From NCBI GenBank assembly GCA_905182985.1, contig CAJJDN010000004.1:747358-811357 (forward strand): DNA of 64,000 bases. The letters run 5' to 3'. Positions 1 through 13,013 of the stretch are shown here, one piece after another. Origin of the DNA: Paramecium sonneborni (taxonomy: Eukaryota > Ciliophora > Oligohymenophorea > Peniculida > Parameciidae). The translations under genes were made by a program, and so were the position numbers. Below the pieces are notes generated by a model. That model was given only the letters and a program-made list of their open reading frames with translations, was not told the DNA's origin and made no database searches. Every line of letters begins with the position of its first letter. Positions within the stretch are counted from its first letter, which is position 1.

Positions 1-934
1 GTAAAGTTGGTTAAAAATTACTAGATTACTAGTCTTTTCAATTCTGGTTTCACATAATAAAAAAAACTTCGAGAATGAAAATGACTTTTTTATAACACAT
101 ATTGATTTCGTGTACAAATTAATGTGATGGTTTGGAATTAACATTTGATTGTGAAACAGGTTATGAAGAAGTTGGATTGAGAATAATCGATTAATTTAAC
201 GATCTTTATGGGAACTAGCTAAACTTTAAAATAACACATAATAGAATTATAAAGAGGGAAAATTTAACCTTATCGAAAAAAATGATTATCACCATTAACA
301 AGGTTTATAAATTTGATTCCTCTTGTATCAAAATGAAGAAAATGAAATTATTAAGAATAATTAGTGATTATTAGTACCCTTTCAATATTTCTTTATCTTA
401 CAAGTAAGTATGATTAAGATTTTTTAAGCAAGCATGAATTTTGCAAGCTAATGATATCAGCTACTTAAAATAGTATATTTAATATTGTGACTTATATTTA
501 TTACTTAATTGATAAGCAGATTAAAGTATACAAAATTATAAATAAATAAAATAAAGTTTTTGGATAAGTTTTATATTTCATAAGATATTATTAATTTAAT
601 TTATAGAGAGAATTGTTTGAAATAAAATTTTTCAATAGGTATTTCGACAATTTCTAATGAAAGAAATCTAAAACTATATGGAGCATATATAAGTATATTA
701 GATTATACCTGTTAAGTTTGAGTTTATTTTATGATTACATATATATAATTCAATATCATTGCTGATGTATTTTTAGCAATGATAGCTATAGGTTTACTTT
801 ACTAAAATTATTCAATGAATTAAATAGTATAAAGAAAAATGGGATTTTTTAAATATGAAAAATAATTCTTAGATAAATAAGAATTGAAATACGATTTCTT
901 AGAATTAATAGAGAACAGTAGCATAGTTAAATGA
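1..934 (+). CDS. C-terminal part of a multi-pass membrane protein (5' end outside window)
   Basis: With TAA/TAG read as Gln, coding sequence can be followed from about position 175 to the TGA at 932-934, through short introns near 410-434 (25 nt), 633-657 and about 691-722. The last exons encode a long hydrophobic stretch containing FNIIADVFLAMIAIGLLY, probably one or two membrane segments, then a charged tail ending IENSSIVK. The general look (hydrophobic final helix with an asparagine, then a cytosolic tail) recalls the end of a TRP/polycystin-type channel, but no diagnostic motif is visible and this is a guess. The gene appears to enter from the left edge; exon joints before about 175 are not resolved. 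It converges with the minus-strand gene ending at 984, 49 bp away. Confidence 0.5.
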
Positions 935-983
935 TGAGTAATAATTATGATTGTTATTATTTATTTAATATATTTGATCATTA

Positions 984-1268
984 TCAAATGAGGTCTTGAA
1001 ATCCAAGTCTCTATCTAAAACTTATTACTTCTTCACTTGACAATGTGCTATCATTTCTGTATGAGATTTCATCGAAATCTATAGTAATTTCAAAACTTTT
1101 ATTTACTTCTTCTTCTATATTTTCTTCTTCTATTATTGAGGAAATGTGTGCCCAATCTTGGATAATCTTATAAATTAAAGAGGTTTAGTTACTTGCCAAA
1201 AACAATATGGGTACTGTGAAAATAGAAATATCAATGCCTAATCTAACAAACCAAGGGATAGGTCTCAT
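984..1268 (-). CDS. Small single-pass membrane protein, unknown
   Basis: Start is the CAT at 1266-1268, stop the TCA at 984-986. One intron (1157-1192, 36 nt; an alternative 26-nt form ends at 1167) joins a hydrophobic N-terminal exon to an acidic second exon, giving about 82 residues. The first exon encodes a probable membrane anchor or signal (around VRLGIDISIFTVPILFLA); the second is rich in Glu (IEEENIEEEV) and ends RQRLGFQDLI. The family is not recognised. It lies tail-to-tail with the membrane protein gene ending at 934 and head-to-head with the gene starting at 1423, leaving about 150 bp as a shared upstream region. Confidence 0.5.
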
Positions 1269-1422
1269 TTAATAATATTTAATAAATTAATGTAAAATAA
1301 TTATTGTTTGTTTTGTGAAAAATAAAGATTAGAAGGCACCATTCATTATCCATCTCTTTTATAAACAGTATTAATTCAAAATATTAAAGGCACTTTATTT
1401 AAAATATAATCCTTAAGATGAG

Positions 1423-2240
1423 ATGACAATAGATGATCTCATTAAACATTCACATAAGAAATGGGTTATAGATTTTTATGAGAAATCTTCAGAAATAAAA
1501 GATGAAGAATTTCTGAATAAATACTATAATAATCATGAGATAACCTCGAAATTAATAGATTTAACAGAATACTATAAATACAGATTGGATATACCTAATT
1601 TGTTTATGCTTCCATTATCGAAAATGATGAAGACTTACAATAAATTAAGAAAGTATCATCTTCAATATTTAGAGAGTATCATTACACAAAAATCAAATAT
1701 AAATTAAAAATTTTGATACCTGAGAATAGTAATCAAGTTGATGTACAATTTACTCAATTATTACAATTAACTATGAGCAAACGAGAAGAAGAATAGTAGT
1801 CTTTGATTTCTCTCTTAAATAAATTTTAATCCTAGCAAAATTCAAAACCTAAATAGATCAAATCTTATACATAATAATCTAGTTTATCGATAACTAAATC
1901 ATATTCGAAGCCCTTAAATAAATAAAATGAATAAGCAACTAAAAAACTTAAATCAATATTAAATGGGGATATTCGTTAACCACAATAATTATAAATACAG
2001 AAGAAAACCTAATCCAAATCTCATCCCAATCTCAAATTTAATACTCTTCATAGTGTATATAATACCTCAAAAAAGTTGAGCATACAACCAAGTAAATCAA
2101 ATCTCTAACCTATTAAAACATTGGGATAAAGTAAAATTGCATCATAAGCTGATATCATTAGCAACATTTATTTAGAGAAAAGTAATCCTATCGTTAAAAA
2201 CAGATAACAAAGAAAATTAATTTAAATATTTTATAAATGA
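1423..2240 (+). CDS. Conserved-looking hypothetical protein, 265 aa
   Basis: Begins at ATG 1423. A 20-nt intron (1653-1672, GTATC...TTTAG) is required; without it the frame hits TGA at 1714. With it the frame stays open to TGA 2238-2240 and the exon sum is exactly 266 codons. The first 100 residues are compact and mixed charged/hydrophobic (about 30-75: NKYYNNHEIT, YRLDIPNLFMLP), perhaps a small folded domain. The remainder is low complexity, rich in Ser, Gln and Lys and probably disordered. No family is recognised. The stop overlaps the start of the next gene (ATGA at 2237-2240). Confidence 0.6.
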
Positions 2241-2888
2241 TTTTATTATTTGCATTATATTTACTTTCAGTTTAAGCCATTTACATCTTACATTCCAAAG
2301 GAATATCAATCGATAGATACGATTACTTTGTTATTGAACTCAATCAAATTGACTATAAAGTCAAATCATAAATTGCCCATAATGGATCTTTTACAATATC
2401 CAAACTATATAATGATTCTGCTTTATATGATGTTTTCATTCTAGATTAACTGGTTATACTTTCTATTTATAGGCTTATTATAATAGTTCTTGGGAAACAG
2501 AATGCTTTTTCTTGTTTAATACAAGTCAAACAAGCTTAAATAATTATTAATATTAGGAACAATATATTGTATCAGATGCAGCAAGATATATTATTATTGA
2601 TAACACACCATTCCCTTAAAATGGTGCTTTTTTTGCTGTTAGGTTATATTTGTAATTAGATTATATATTAAGTAATAGAACCTATACCTACATATTATTA
2701 AGTAACAATAAAAAGTATTTCATCTAATAAAAATAATAGTAACTATTGTTTTTGTAGGAGTCTTGATATGTTTTAGGATATGGTGTTTGATCTTAACTTT
2801 AAAGTATCGTAAAGAAATTTAACACAAGGAATCCATAGAAAAAAATAAATTAAATAATACCTTGTCACCAAAAAAGTATTGTAAATGA
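2237..2888 (+). CDS. Type I single-pass membrane protein, unknown
   Basis: Start ATG 2237 is chosen because it opens directly into a signal peptide (MILLFALYLLSVQA). The luminal part has several N-glycosylation sequons (NGS, NDS, NSS, NTS). A 20-nt intron (GTTATACT...TATAG, near 2452) and a second one of about 44 nt near 2671-2714 lead to a strong membrane helix (IIVTIVFVGVLICF) and a short basic tail ending SPKKYCK; stop TGA 2886-2888. About 195 residues with both introns removed. No recognised domain; the layout resembles a small secretory-pathway or surface receptor-like protein. Its start codon overlaps the previous gene's stop codon, which is odd for a eukaryote. Confidence 0.5.
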
Positions 2889-3266
2889 TTAATCACTTTA
2901 AATATATTTTGCATTTCTCTTTTATAAAAAATTTGTTGCATCATTATTAAACATAATATTTGTGATAAATTGTAAACTGTAACAATTCAGATATATAGTA
3001 ATATTTAAAGATGAAAGATATCTTTGTTTATATTTTTATTAGAAAATCAAAAATTTTGAACATAATTTTTGAAAGGTTAAAATAAACATAATAAGATTAA
3101 TTATATAATAATTTCAGAGATTGAAGGAGGATAAACAAATGATTGTGAATTGAAGGAATTAGAAAAATTGAGAGATTTAAGAAATGGAGTATGGTAGAAA
3201 ATTATAAATTAATTTATAAAAAGATTCCTAATAATGTATATTGATATTAATTTATAAATTAAAGTT
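2889..3266. other. Intergenic, no gene seen
   Basis: This 378-bp A+T-rich stretch lies between the small membrane protein gene and the CDPK. Both strands contain frequent TGA codons and no frame resembles protein. It probably holds the 3' end of the first gene and the promoter of the kinase; no specific element is recognisable. Confidence 0.5.
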
Positions 3267-4959
<1,693 letters not shown>

Positions 4960-5218
4960 TTCTTAATTTTTTATTTTCACACTATTTTAATCATCATTTA
5001 TGTCCAGATAGTTACCACAGCATTTTCTTATTTTTCATTTTAGAAATTATATATTTATTTATAATCTATCATTTTATTAATTATTAACATAAGTATAATA
5101 TTTCATAATAACAAATAAATTCATAAATTATGACATCTAATACATGTCATATTATTATGAATCATGACCTTTTTAAATTTTTATTAATCTTAATTTCTAC
5201 TCTAAATCAACATATAAT

Positions 5219-6754
5219 ATGGTATTCATAATTATGATCCTACTACTTGGATTGAGTTAATCATAAGGATGTTAGCCTTATGGAATTAGATTATTTTTAG
5301 GGCATTACTTTAGTTATTTGAGGAATACTTAAGATGTCATAAGGATAGTGTTCAATACATAAGTATATTAAGTTAATAATTCTTAGACAGAATGCAAAGA
5401 GTAGTTTATCCTAGAGGTGTTTGATAATTCTTCAGTTGAAAAATTGATGATATCAAAATTGAGTTACTATGAAACTCAATTATTAAACATGACTTAGATA
5501 TATGAAAATAATGATACTACACATTTTACTTATGAGACTTTTATCCATACATTTAAAATCAGCTTAGGCCATATCAATTTGAATTCTTCCACATCTTACA
5601 ATTATACTATAACTTCAGAGAAAAACTCTATATTATCTGGTCCATATAAATTTGATATTCCAATGACAGAAAATGAATAAAAAATTTTAGTTTTCGGAGA
5701 TATGGATTCAAATTGGATTCAAAATTATTCAAAAGATACATTCGATTGGTTAGAAAATGAAGTGAAGGATGATAAAAGATATGATGCGATCCTGTTTACT
5801 GGGGATATGGCTTATGATTTAGAATCTAAGAATTGTGAATAGGGTGATTATTGGCTTAGAAATATATCAGTATTTACAAAGAGATATCCTTTTATGGCTG
5901 CTCCTGGTAATCATGATTGGGGAAATAATACATACTTTGATTTCTTTAGAGCTAATTTTGGTTCTTTATTCTTAAAAGATTACAATACTGATCATTATCT
6001 TAATGATTTCTTTAGTTTTGATTTAGGTATGGTTCACATTATACAATTCAATCCAATTAAGGCAGTTTATCAAAATGATATATATAATATCACTCATTTG
6101 ATAGTAGAATAAATGAGAAACGATTTGATTCTAGCCAATCAAAATAGAGAAAGAGTACCTTGGATTATTGTATACACTCACTATCCAATTTATTGTACAG
6201 TTCCTTAAAATGATTAATGTAAAAACAATTTTAAATATTTATCTGCATTTGAAGATCTTTTTGTTGAATTCAAAGTAGATCTTTATTTAAGTGGACATGT
6301 ACATACTTATCAAAGAAATAAGCCTTATTATAAAAATGCTACATCAAAATATACATAAAAAGATAATGTAATCTCCTAATATTCATATCCTGTGTAGATA
6401 ATAGAAGGAGCTGGAGGAACTGATTATGGAACATAAAATTAAACATATCCAAATGGACCATTTATGGAGATTTAAAATCCTGATCATGGAATTGGTATTA
6501 TTACAATTAAAAATTCAACTCATTTATATTTCTAACATATTACTGTTTCAAATAATAAAATTATTGATTCTATATGGCTAGAGCGTTCTAGCTAAGAAAT
6601 AACATCAAATCGAGATATCTTTGAGATTGTTATGTGGGTTTTATTTGCTATTTTAATGGTAATTACTGGGGTTTCGATTTATTTTAAAAAGAATCAAAGT
6701 AAGAAACAAAAAAAGAAGTTATTGGATGACTCATTAATTATGACTGTAGACTGA
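5219..6754 (+). CDS. Purple acid phosphatase-like metallophosphoesterase, copy 1
   Basis: Intronless, 511 residues. ATG 5219 is preferred over in-frame ATG 5234 because it gives a fuller signal peptide (MVFIIMILLLGL). Domain order: signal peptide, an N-terminal beta domain that includes QPYGIRLFLGHYFS, a calcineurin-like metallophosphoesterase domain, then a membrane helix near the C-terminus (IVMWVLFAILMVI) and a short lysine-rich cytosolic tail. Metal and catalytic motifs are intact: GDMDSN, TGDMAYD, GNHDWG, YTHYP and GHVHTYQR. It is thus predicted to be an active, membrane-anchored phosphatase facing the lumen or outside, related to eukaryotic purple/tartrate-resistant acid phosphatases; the substrate is unknown. 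It is the first of three tandem paralogues; the next start lies 11 bp past this stop. Confidence 0.9.
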
Positions 6755-6765
6755 TTTGTTATGTA

Positions 6766-8144
6766 ATGATTATTTTATTAAATATTCTAATATAATTTTT
6801 AGAAATTAAAGCAAGAATTTGCAATCCTTATGGCTTTCGATAATCTCTGGGACATTATTATTCTAATTTACATTATTAATAAGATGTCATCAGAATAACA
6901 TTTAATTCAGAGGTACATTTTACTAGCAAAAATAGGGTCCTTGTAAATCTTCATTTGCTCTTCTTTTAGAAAATTAGACATTTTATGAATATGAAACGAG
7001 TCTTGTCTCAACAAATGAGATGGCATTTTGTAATAATTATCATACATTTATTCACACCTTTAAAATTGGGATTAAATATTTACAATATAATTATTCAATC
7101 AATTATTACGTACATGAGGGGAAATCCATTTATGGTCCGTTTATGATTTATTATTCAGGATTATAAAAGCTAAGCAGATTTATTATCTTAGGTAATTTAG
7201 ATTCATAATGGAAATTAAATAATTCCTAACATACATTTAACTTTTTAGAAAGTTCTGTGAAAAACTATTAATAATTTGATGCAATTATATTTTTAGGAAG
7301 TATGGCTTTCAATTTGGAAGATGAAAGTTGTTAAACAGGTGATTATTTTATAAAAAATATATCAACTTTTACTTCACATTATCCTTTTATGATTGCTCCA
7401 GGGAATTATGATGCTGGATAATCAAGAAAGTTTAATTTTATTAAGTAATAATTTTAAATGCCTGTAATTTCAGATTATAGACTTGATTTACTTGAATATT
7501 ATAGTTATGATATAGGATTTGCTCATTTTATTTAATTCAATCCTTTCTAATTAATATTTCTAAGTTTTTCACAATAATAATTGATTGATCTTTTGGAAGA
7601 AGATTTATAAAGAAATAAATAACCTTGGATTATAGTATATACCCATTATCCTCTATAATGTTCAGGAATTTCTTAATGCCTATTTCTCATTAATAATTTA
7701 CAAGACTTTATAAATATTTTCAATAAGTATAAAGTTGATTTGGTTTTTTCTTCTTATGCAAATATATATTAAAGATATCTACAGGGAAATCTTAATTCAT
7801 TTATCTAAGTTATCGAAGGAAATAGTGGAAATGATGGGAATTTTGACGACTTTAATATTAATTCATCTGAAATAGCATTCTAATCCAAAGAAATAGGATT
7901 TGGAGAATTAATTATTCATAATGAAACTCATTTATTTTACTAACACAAATTATCTAATAATAACTAAAGTATTGATTAATTTTGGATAACAAAAAAAAAT
8001 AATAAGAAGTTTTCAAATTTTTTTCTTCTTACTATAATTTTAATTGTGATCACCTTCATTTCATAATTATGCTTAATTTATCGATGTATTAGAAGAGAAT
8101 AAATATAAAAAAAATTTAATTTAGTAAGTAAATTGAATATATGA
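6766..8144 (+). CDS. Catalytically dead phosphatase paralogue, copy 2
   Basis: About 447 residues with one 35-nt intron (near 6944-6978). The order matches copy 1: signal peptide (MIILLNILIQFL), the CNPYGFRQSLGHYYS segment, phosphoesterase domain and C-terminal membrane helix with a basic tail. The frame is intact, yet the metal-binding motifs are changed: GDMD is GNLD, TGDMAYD is LGSMAFN, GNHD is GNYD, and GHVHTYQR is SYANIYQR. Only the YTHYP motif remains. Loss of the Asp, Asn/His and the GHxH histidines should abolish dinuclear metal binding, so this is probably a pseudoenzyme with a binding or structural role; a recently decaying gene is the alternative. It sits 11 bp after copy 1 and 10 bp before copy 3. 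Confidence 0.82.
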
Positions 8145-8154
8145 ATATTTATAA

Positions 8155-10431
8155 ATGTTATTTTTATTTATCATCATCATTCTATAATAATTAGAAGTAT
8201 CTCAACAATGTTAGATATTTGATGAACAAATATTGATTGGCGATTATTATACAAACAATGGTACAAAATTGGCATTCATTTAATTCAAGTCTTATGTATA
8301 ATTATTTAATGAAAACAGGAATAATGTAATAAATCAATTACAATAAATATGATGAAACTTAGTTATGAAAGCAGTCGAATAGATGAGATGTATTATATCA
8401 ATAAAGCTACAATTGAATCTCGTATGCAAATTAAGTTCAATCGTGATTACAATATAACATTAGGAGATAAGCAATTGCTACTTAGGTTACCAAAAAAATA
8501 TGGAAAAGAACCAATATCAATAGTAGAAATTGAAGGAAGCTTTTAACTTATAAATAATAAATCAATTTTAAATTTACCAGCTTTTCAAACAACTATAAAT
8601 CTAAATATTGAATCTATACATTTTATATTTATAAATAGATGTGATGTTGGTAAGATTGTTAAAGATTTACAAAAGAAGTTTGGTAAATGGACAGTATTAA
8701 TAGGGTAAAATACTTGCATGACTAGATTGTAACACTTGGAATATGATAAATATATTAATATTTAAGAGAATTATTATGTTTCATTTATTTAGACAAATAA
8801 ATAATATCTAAGAAACATTGTAAAAATAGATTTATTTATTATCAATGATAATTAATTGAAATATGATTACTATTTGAATAATTAATTAGTTCAATAAGAA
8901 ATAGTCTAGAAAAATACGCTTCAATAGGATTATACAGAAAGTAATTGTTAACCATATGGATAAAGAATAAGTTTAGGATATTATTTTACAAATTATAATA
9001 ATTCAAATGAAATAATTAATATTGCTTATAATACTTTAGTAATTATAAGTTTAATTATATTAGTCTTATTGTCCTAGTGGATTCATACACATTTATGATA
9101 ATTAGAGTGTTGATTAATGGGTATCTGTATCTGAAATTAGAACTTTAAACATGAGTCAGATTTATGAAGATACATAATACAATTTTACTTATGTAACCTA
9201 TATAAATATTGTTTCTTTAAATGATACAATTATACCTAATTTAGGGTAAATTTATTAATATTAAATTTATGGTGATGCAAATTCAGAGAGTTTAGCATAT
9301 TAATTTAAAGTACCTTTGAAAGAATACGATAATCAAATACATAAAATAATATTTTTTGGAGATATGGATTCAAATTGGACTGGTAATAAATCAAAATAAA
9401 CATTTGATTGGTTTTAATCAATTTAAAATAATTAAAGTGATTATGATGTTCTTATTTTTGAAGGAGATATGGCATATGATTTAGAATCTTTGGATTGTTA
9501 ATAGGGAGATTGGTGGCTTAGAAATATGACAACTTTTTCATCTTATTATCCATTATTACCAACTCCAGGAAATCATGATTCTGGAGATAATTATGAATTC
9601 GATTTTTATAGACTATCGTTTTTATCTCCTGAATAAAATTTAAATACAAGAAATAATTATTATAATTTTTATAGTGTAGATTTGGGATTAGTACATTATA
9701 TATTTTATAATCCTACAAATATTGTTTATAATGAAAGTAATTAAGATGAGATTGATTATATGGTTGAGATAATGGAGAAAGATTTAATAGAAGCAACAAA
9801 TAATAGATATAAAGTACCTTGGATAATTGTGAATAGTCATTATCCAATGTATTGTAGTGATGCAACAGATCCTATGTGTTCATATAATTTTATAGCACTT
9901 GAACCATTTGCAAAATTATTTAGTAATTATGGTGTTGCTATATATATGTCTGCTCATTAGCATAATTATGAAAGAGATGCTCCATTTATTAATAATAAAT
10001 CATAAGAAAATACAGGACTTATTACAGATGGTCCTGAATAACATTTAATTCAGAATTCCGCAGCCCCAGTATATATTATTGAAGGATCAGCAGGTTAAGA
10101 ATATTATACTCCTCTAGTACCTTGTAATTATAATATTATATATTAATTAGATCCAAGTTAACCATATACAATATTTTAGACTGGTTATAATGATGGTGTA
10201 GGAATATTATATATTTATAATGAAACACATTTATATTTTGAATAAATAGATCTAGTTGAGAATAAAGTTGTAGATTATTTTTGGGTTGTATAAGAAAGAG
10301 GAATGAATCGAGATAATAATATTAATATACTTTTATGGATCATATTAATATTAGCTTTAATATTAGTCATTGCATTTGCTATTTATTATTTTGTAAGAAG
10401 GTAACAGATTAAAGAAAAGTTGCTCAATTGA
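8155..10431 (+). CDS. Purple acid phosphatase-like protein, copy 3, with long N-terminal extension
   Basis: About 742 residues; introns 8296-8318 (23 nt) and 9039-9063 (25 nt), exon sum divisible by three. It starts with a signal peptide (MLFLFIIIILQQL), then has an extra region of roughly 255 residues, absent from copies 1 and 2, before the family N-terminus (NCQPYGQRISLGYYF near 8943). The phosphoesterase domain carries GDMDSN, EGDMAYD, GNHDSG, NSHYP and AHQHNYER. All ligand residues are kept; only the glycine of GHxH is Ala. A membrane helix (LLWIILILALILVIAFAIYY) and a short basic tail end the protein. It is predicted to be active and membrane anchored. The extension shows beta-rich sequence resembling the copies' own N-terminal domain, but I do not recognise it. 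Confidence 0.85.
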
Positions 10432-10538
10432 AAATTATAAGTTAAATTAAAGAAAAATTTATATTTTATTTATAAAATCTTAATTTATTCATTCTATCAA
10501 TATATGTAAGTGTTTTACATTAAATTAAATATAATAAA

Positions 10539-12567
10539 TCAAATTTCTCTTCCTTACTAGATAACTTCAATTAATGTTAATAAGTTATTCTTTTTTACAG
10601 CATTTCTACACATATTAGTAATCGCATTTTTAGCATTGCCAACTCTCAATTAACTTGCTTTACTTATCATAGCATTAACTTCTTTTAAATTATTCATTAA
10701 AATATCATTGTTTTATTTCTTTTTATATAATTCTGTTTATATTGCTCTATTCTGAACCATTACATTTGCATACATTTTTTACATTGTTTTAATATCTCCT
10801 ATCATTCTAGAATCTTCTGCTTTCACAATATATGATTTAACAAGATTCATTGCTTCAGCAACATCACCTGATATTTATAATTTAGAAGATTTATGTTGTT
10901 AAACTGTTTCTAGTACCTTTTTAAACTCTTACATTTCTACTGGAAATTGTCCTACTGTCATTAAATCTTAAATTTAGATAAAATCACAAAGATCTTAAAT
11001 AATATCTCCACATGTAGCAATTGAATCACATCGAACAATTACTTTCCCTTCTTTAGAATCAAACTATTTATTTATTAAAATTATTTACATGAATCTGTAA
11101 TTTCTATTGATTAATAATATTAATTGTATTGAAAACAAATTCATTTGTGGATTCGAATTTCTTTTTTATTTCCTCGTTTATATTAAAACATTGATCTATC
11201 CATTTTACATAACGTGGAACTCTTTCATTTATTTTGGCTTCAACAAAAGATTGTATTTTAAGATCTTAATCAACATACTAAAAATTAGCAAATTTTGCAA
11301 ATGTGGGACATGTTTCCAAAATTAAAAAGTAATTACCATGAGGATTTTAGGAGACAAAAACTTTGCAATTCAAAATCACCTTCTAATTATCAACTAACTA
11401 TTTTAAGGGTGCAAATAATTTATCAGAAGGTTGAGGATTATTAATAATGTATCCTTCTTTATAATAAGTTTCATGAAATATGATAGCTTACGTAATATAG
11501 TATCCTGGTTCTTGTAGAATAAAAACTAAATTTAGACATTAATTAGCTATATTTTTTTAAAAACCACATCTCAGATCTAAACCTGTAGGAATTTTATCTA
11601 ATTACAATTATTAAAGCAACTCCTATTTCTTTTATGTTAATTCTGTAAGAATTCTACTTTAAGACAAATTGAGATTGTCAAGATCTTTATCAACAATAGT
11701 AAATCCTTTAACATTACCTTATTTAGAGACAGCTACAATTTGATTAACTCCTACTCCTCTAAGATCTGAGTAGAGAAATCCACTTAATAATTCATCACAA
11801 TTTAATTTTTGTATTAATTAACCAGAGATTAAAGTTCTTAATTCAATTTATCCATTTCTTCTTCCAACAATGAAATGATTTTCATCATTAGAAATAAGTT
11901 TAAAAATCTTTTCTTATTCTTCATTATTATGCCATAATTCTAATTATTGTCTATGTAATTTAATAGATCCATTTTCCATTCCAGTCAGAAGATATGTTTA
12001 ATCAAAATAGATTAAGCCAGCAAAAGATGTAGGTAAAGATTAAGTATTAAATGAGAATACTGTTTCCTCTCCTTTTAAGAGTCTTACACAATTATCTGCA
12101 GTTCCAACAGCAATATAATTTTCATTATCAAAACCAAAGACACATAAAGAGACAACTTCATCACTTGCAACATTCCAATATACTTCTTCTCCTTATACAT
12201 TAAATCCTTAGAGAGTGCAATTACCACCAATTAATACTATATCTTAATTACATTTGCCATTATGAAATTATCCAATGGCTAAAGTATTTATACCATCAGG
12301 AATTTCAATGAAACATTAATCAAAATTGTTTTCAACGTCATGAATAGTTAAAGTATTTTCACTAGCCATTACAAGACATTGACTCATAACATCTAAACAT
12401 TTAAATTCTCTTTTCACATTTAAGAAATTTGATGTATTATTCTGAAATATGAGAATGCTACCAATTGAAGTGTATCCAATTAACGAAGTAGTATCTCCAA
12501 TTAATTTACCAGATGCACTCATTACAATATCATATTTTAGCGAAAAGTTGTATGATTAGACTATCAT
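10539..12567 (-). CDS. BBS2: BBSome subunit BBS2
   Basis: Start CAT 12565-12567, stop TCA 10539-10541; one 25-nt intron (11064-11088), about 667 residues, close to animal BBS2 (about 720). The N-terminal beta-propeller is recognisable by IPDGINTLAIG and LIGGNCTLQGFN followed by YWNVASDEVVSLCVFG, matching the family's IGGNCxLQGFN core. A coiled segment (LTQKKQELLQQL) follows. The C-terminus carries VKAEDSRMIGDIKTM and ASQLRVGNAKNAITNM, matching the conserved tail of BBS2. The protein belongs to the BBSome, the coat complex that carries membrane proteins through cilia. It converges with phosphatase copy 3 (about 107 bp between stops). I am confident of the identity. Confidence 0.93.
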
Positions 12568-13013
12568 AATAACTCTTTTACTCTATTTTATTTATATAAT
12601 ATTAAACTTATATATATATATATAAATAATATAATCAAGCATTATTTATTACTTTTCTGGCTTTTAGTGTTAGTGCTATTGATAAAAAAAAGAAATCTTA
12701 TCTACTCAAATTCATATCATCTCACCTTTAAAATCAACAATTATATTTAATTAATTAATGATATGATATGATATCAAAATCTTTGAAAAAAATCATTCTT
12801 ATATGATCATAATTGATTTCCCTATTCTTGATTAAAAAATCTAAAAAGAATCTTACCACTTAAGTCTAATTATAATTATTTTTAGTAAAAATAATTTTAT
12901 TAAAAATTTTTAGATTATAAACAAAAAAGTTAGAACTCATAATAAAATAGAATGAATTGATATATATATATAAAATATTTCTATATATTTAATTCTACTT
13001 AACCTAACAAAGA
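12568..13013. other. Intergenic, A+T-rich with simple repeats
   Basis: 446 bp between the BBS2 start and the stop of the HECT ligase gene. It contains TA dinucleotide runs (about 12609-12623 and 12960-12970) and a short ATGAT-type repeat near 12761-12775. No reading frame is convincing. It must contain the BBS2 promoter. Confidence 0.5.
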
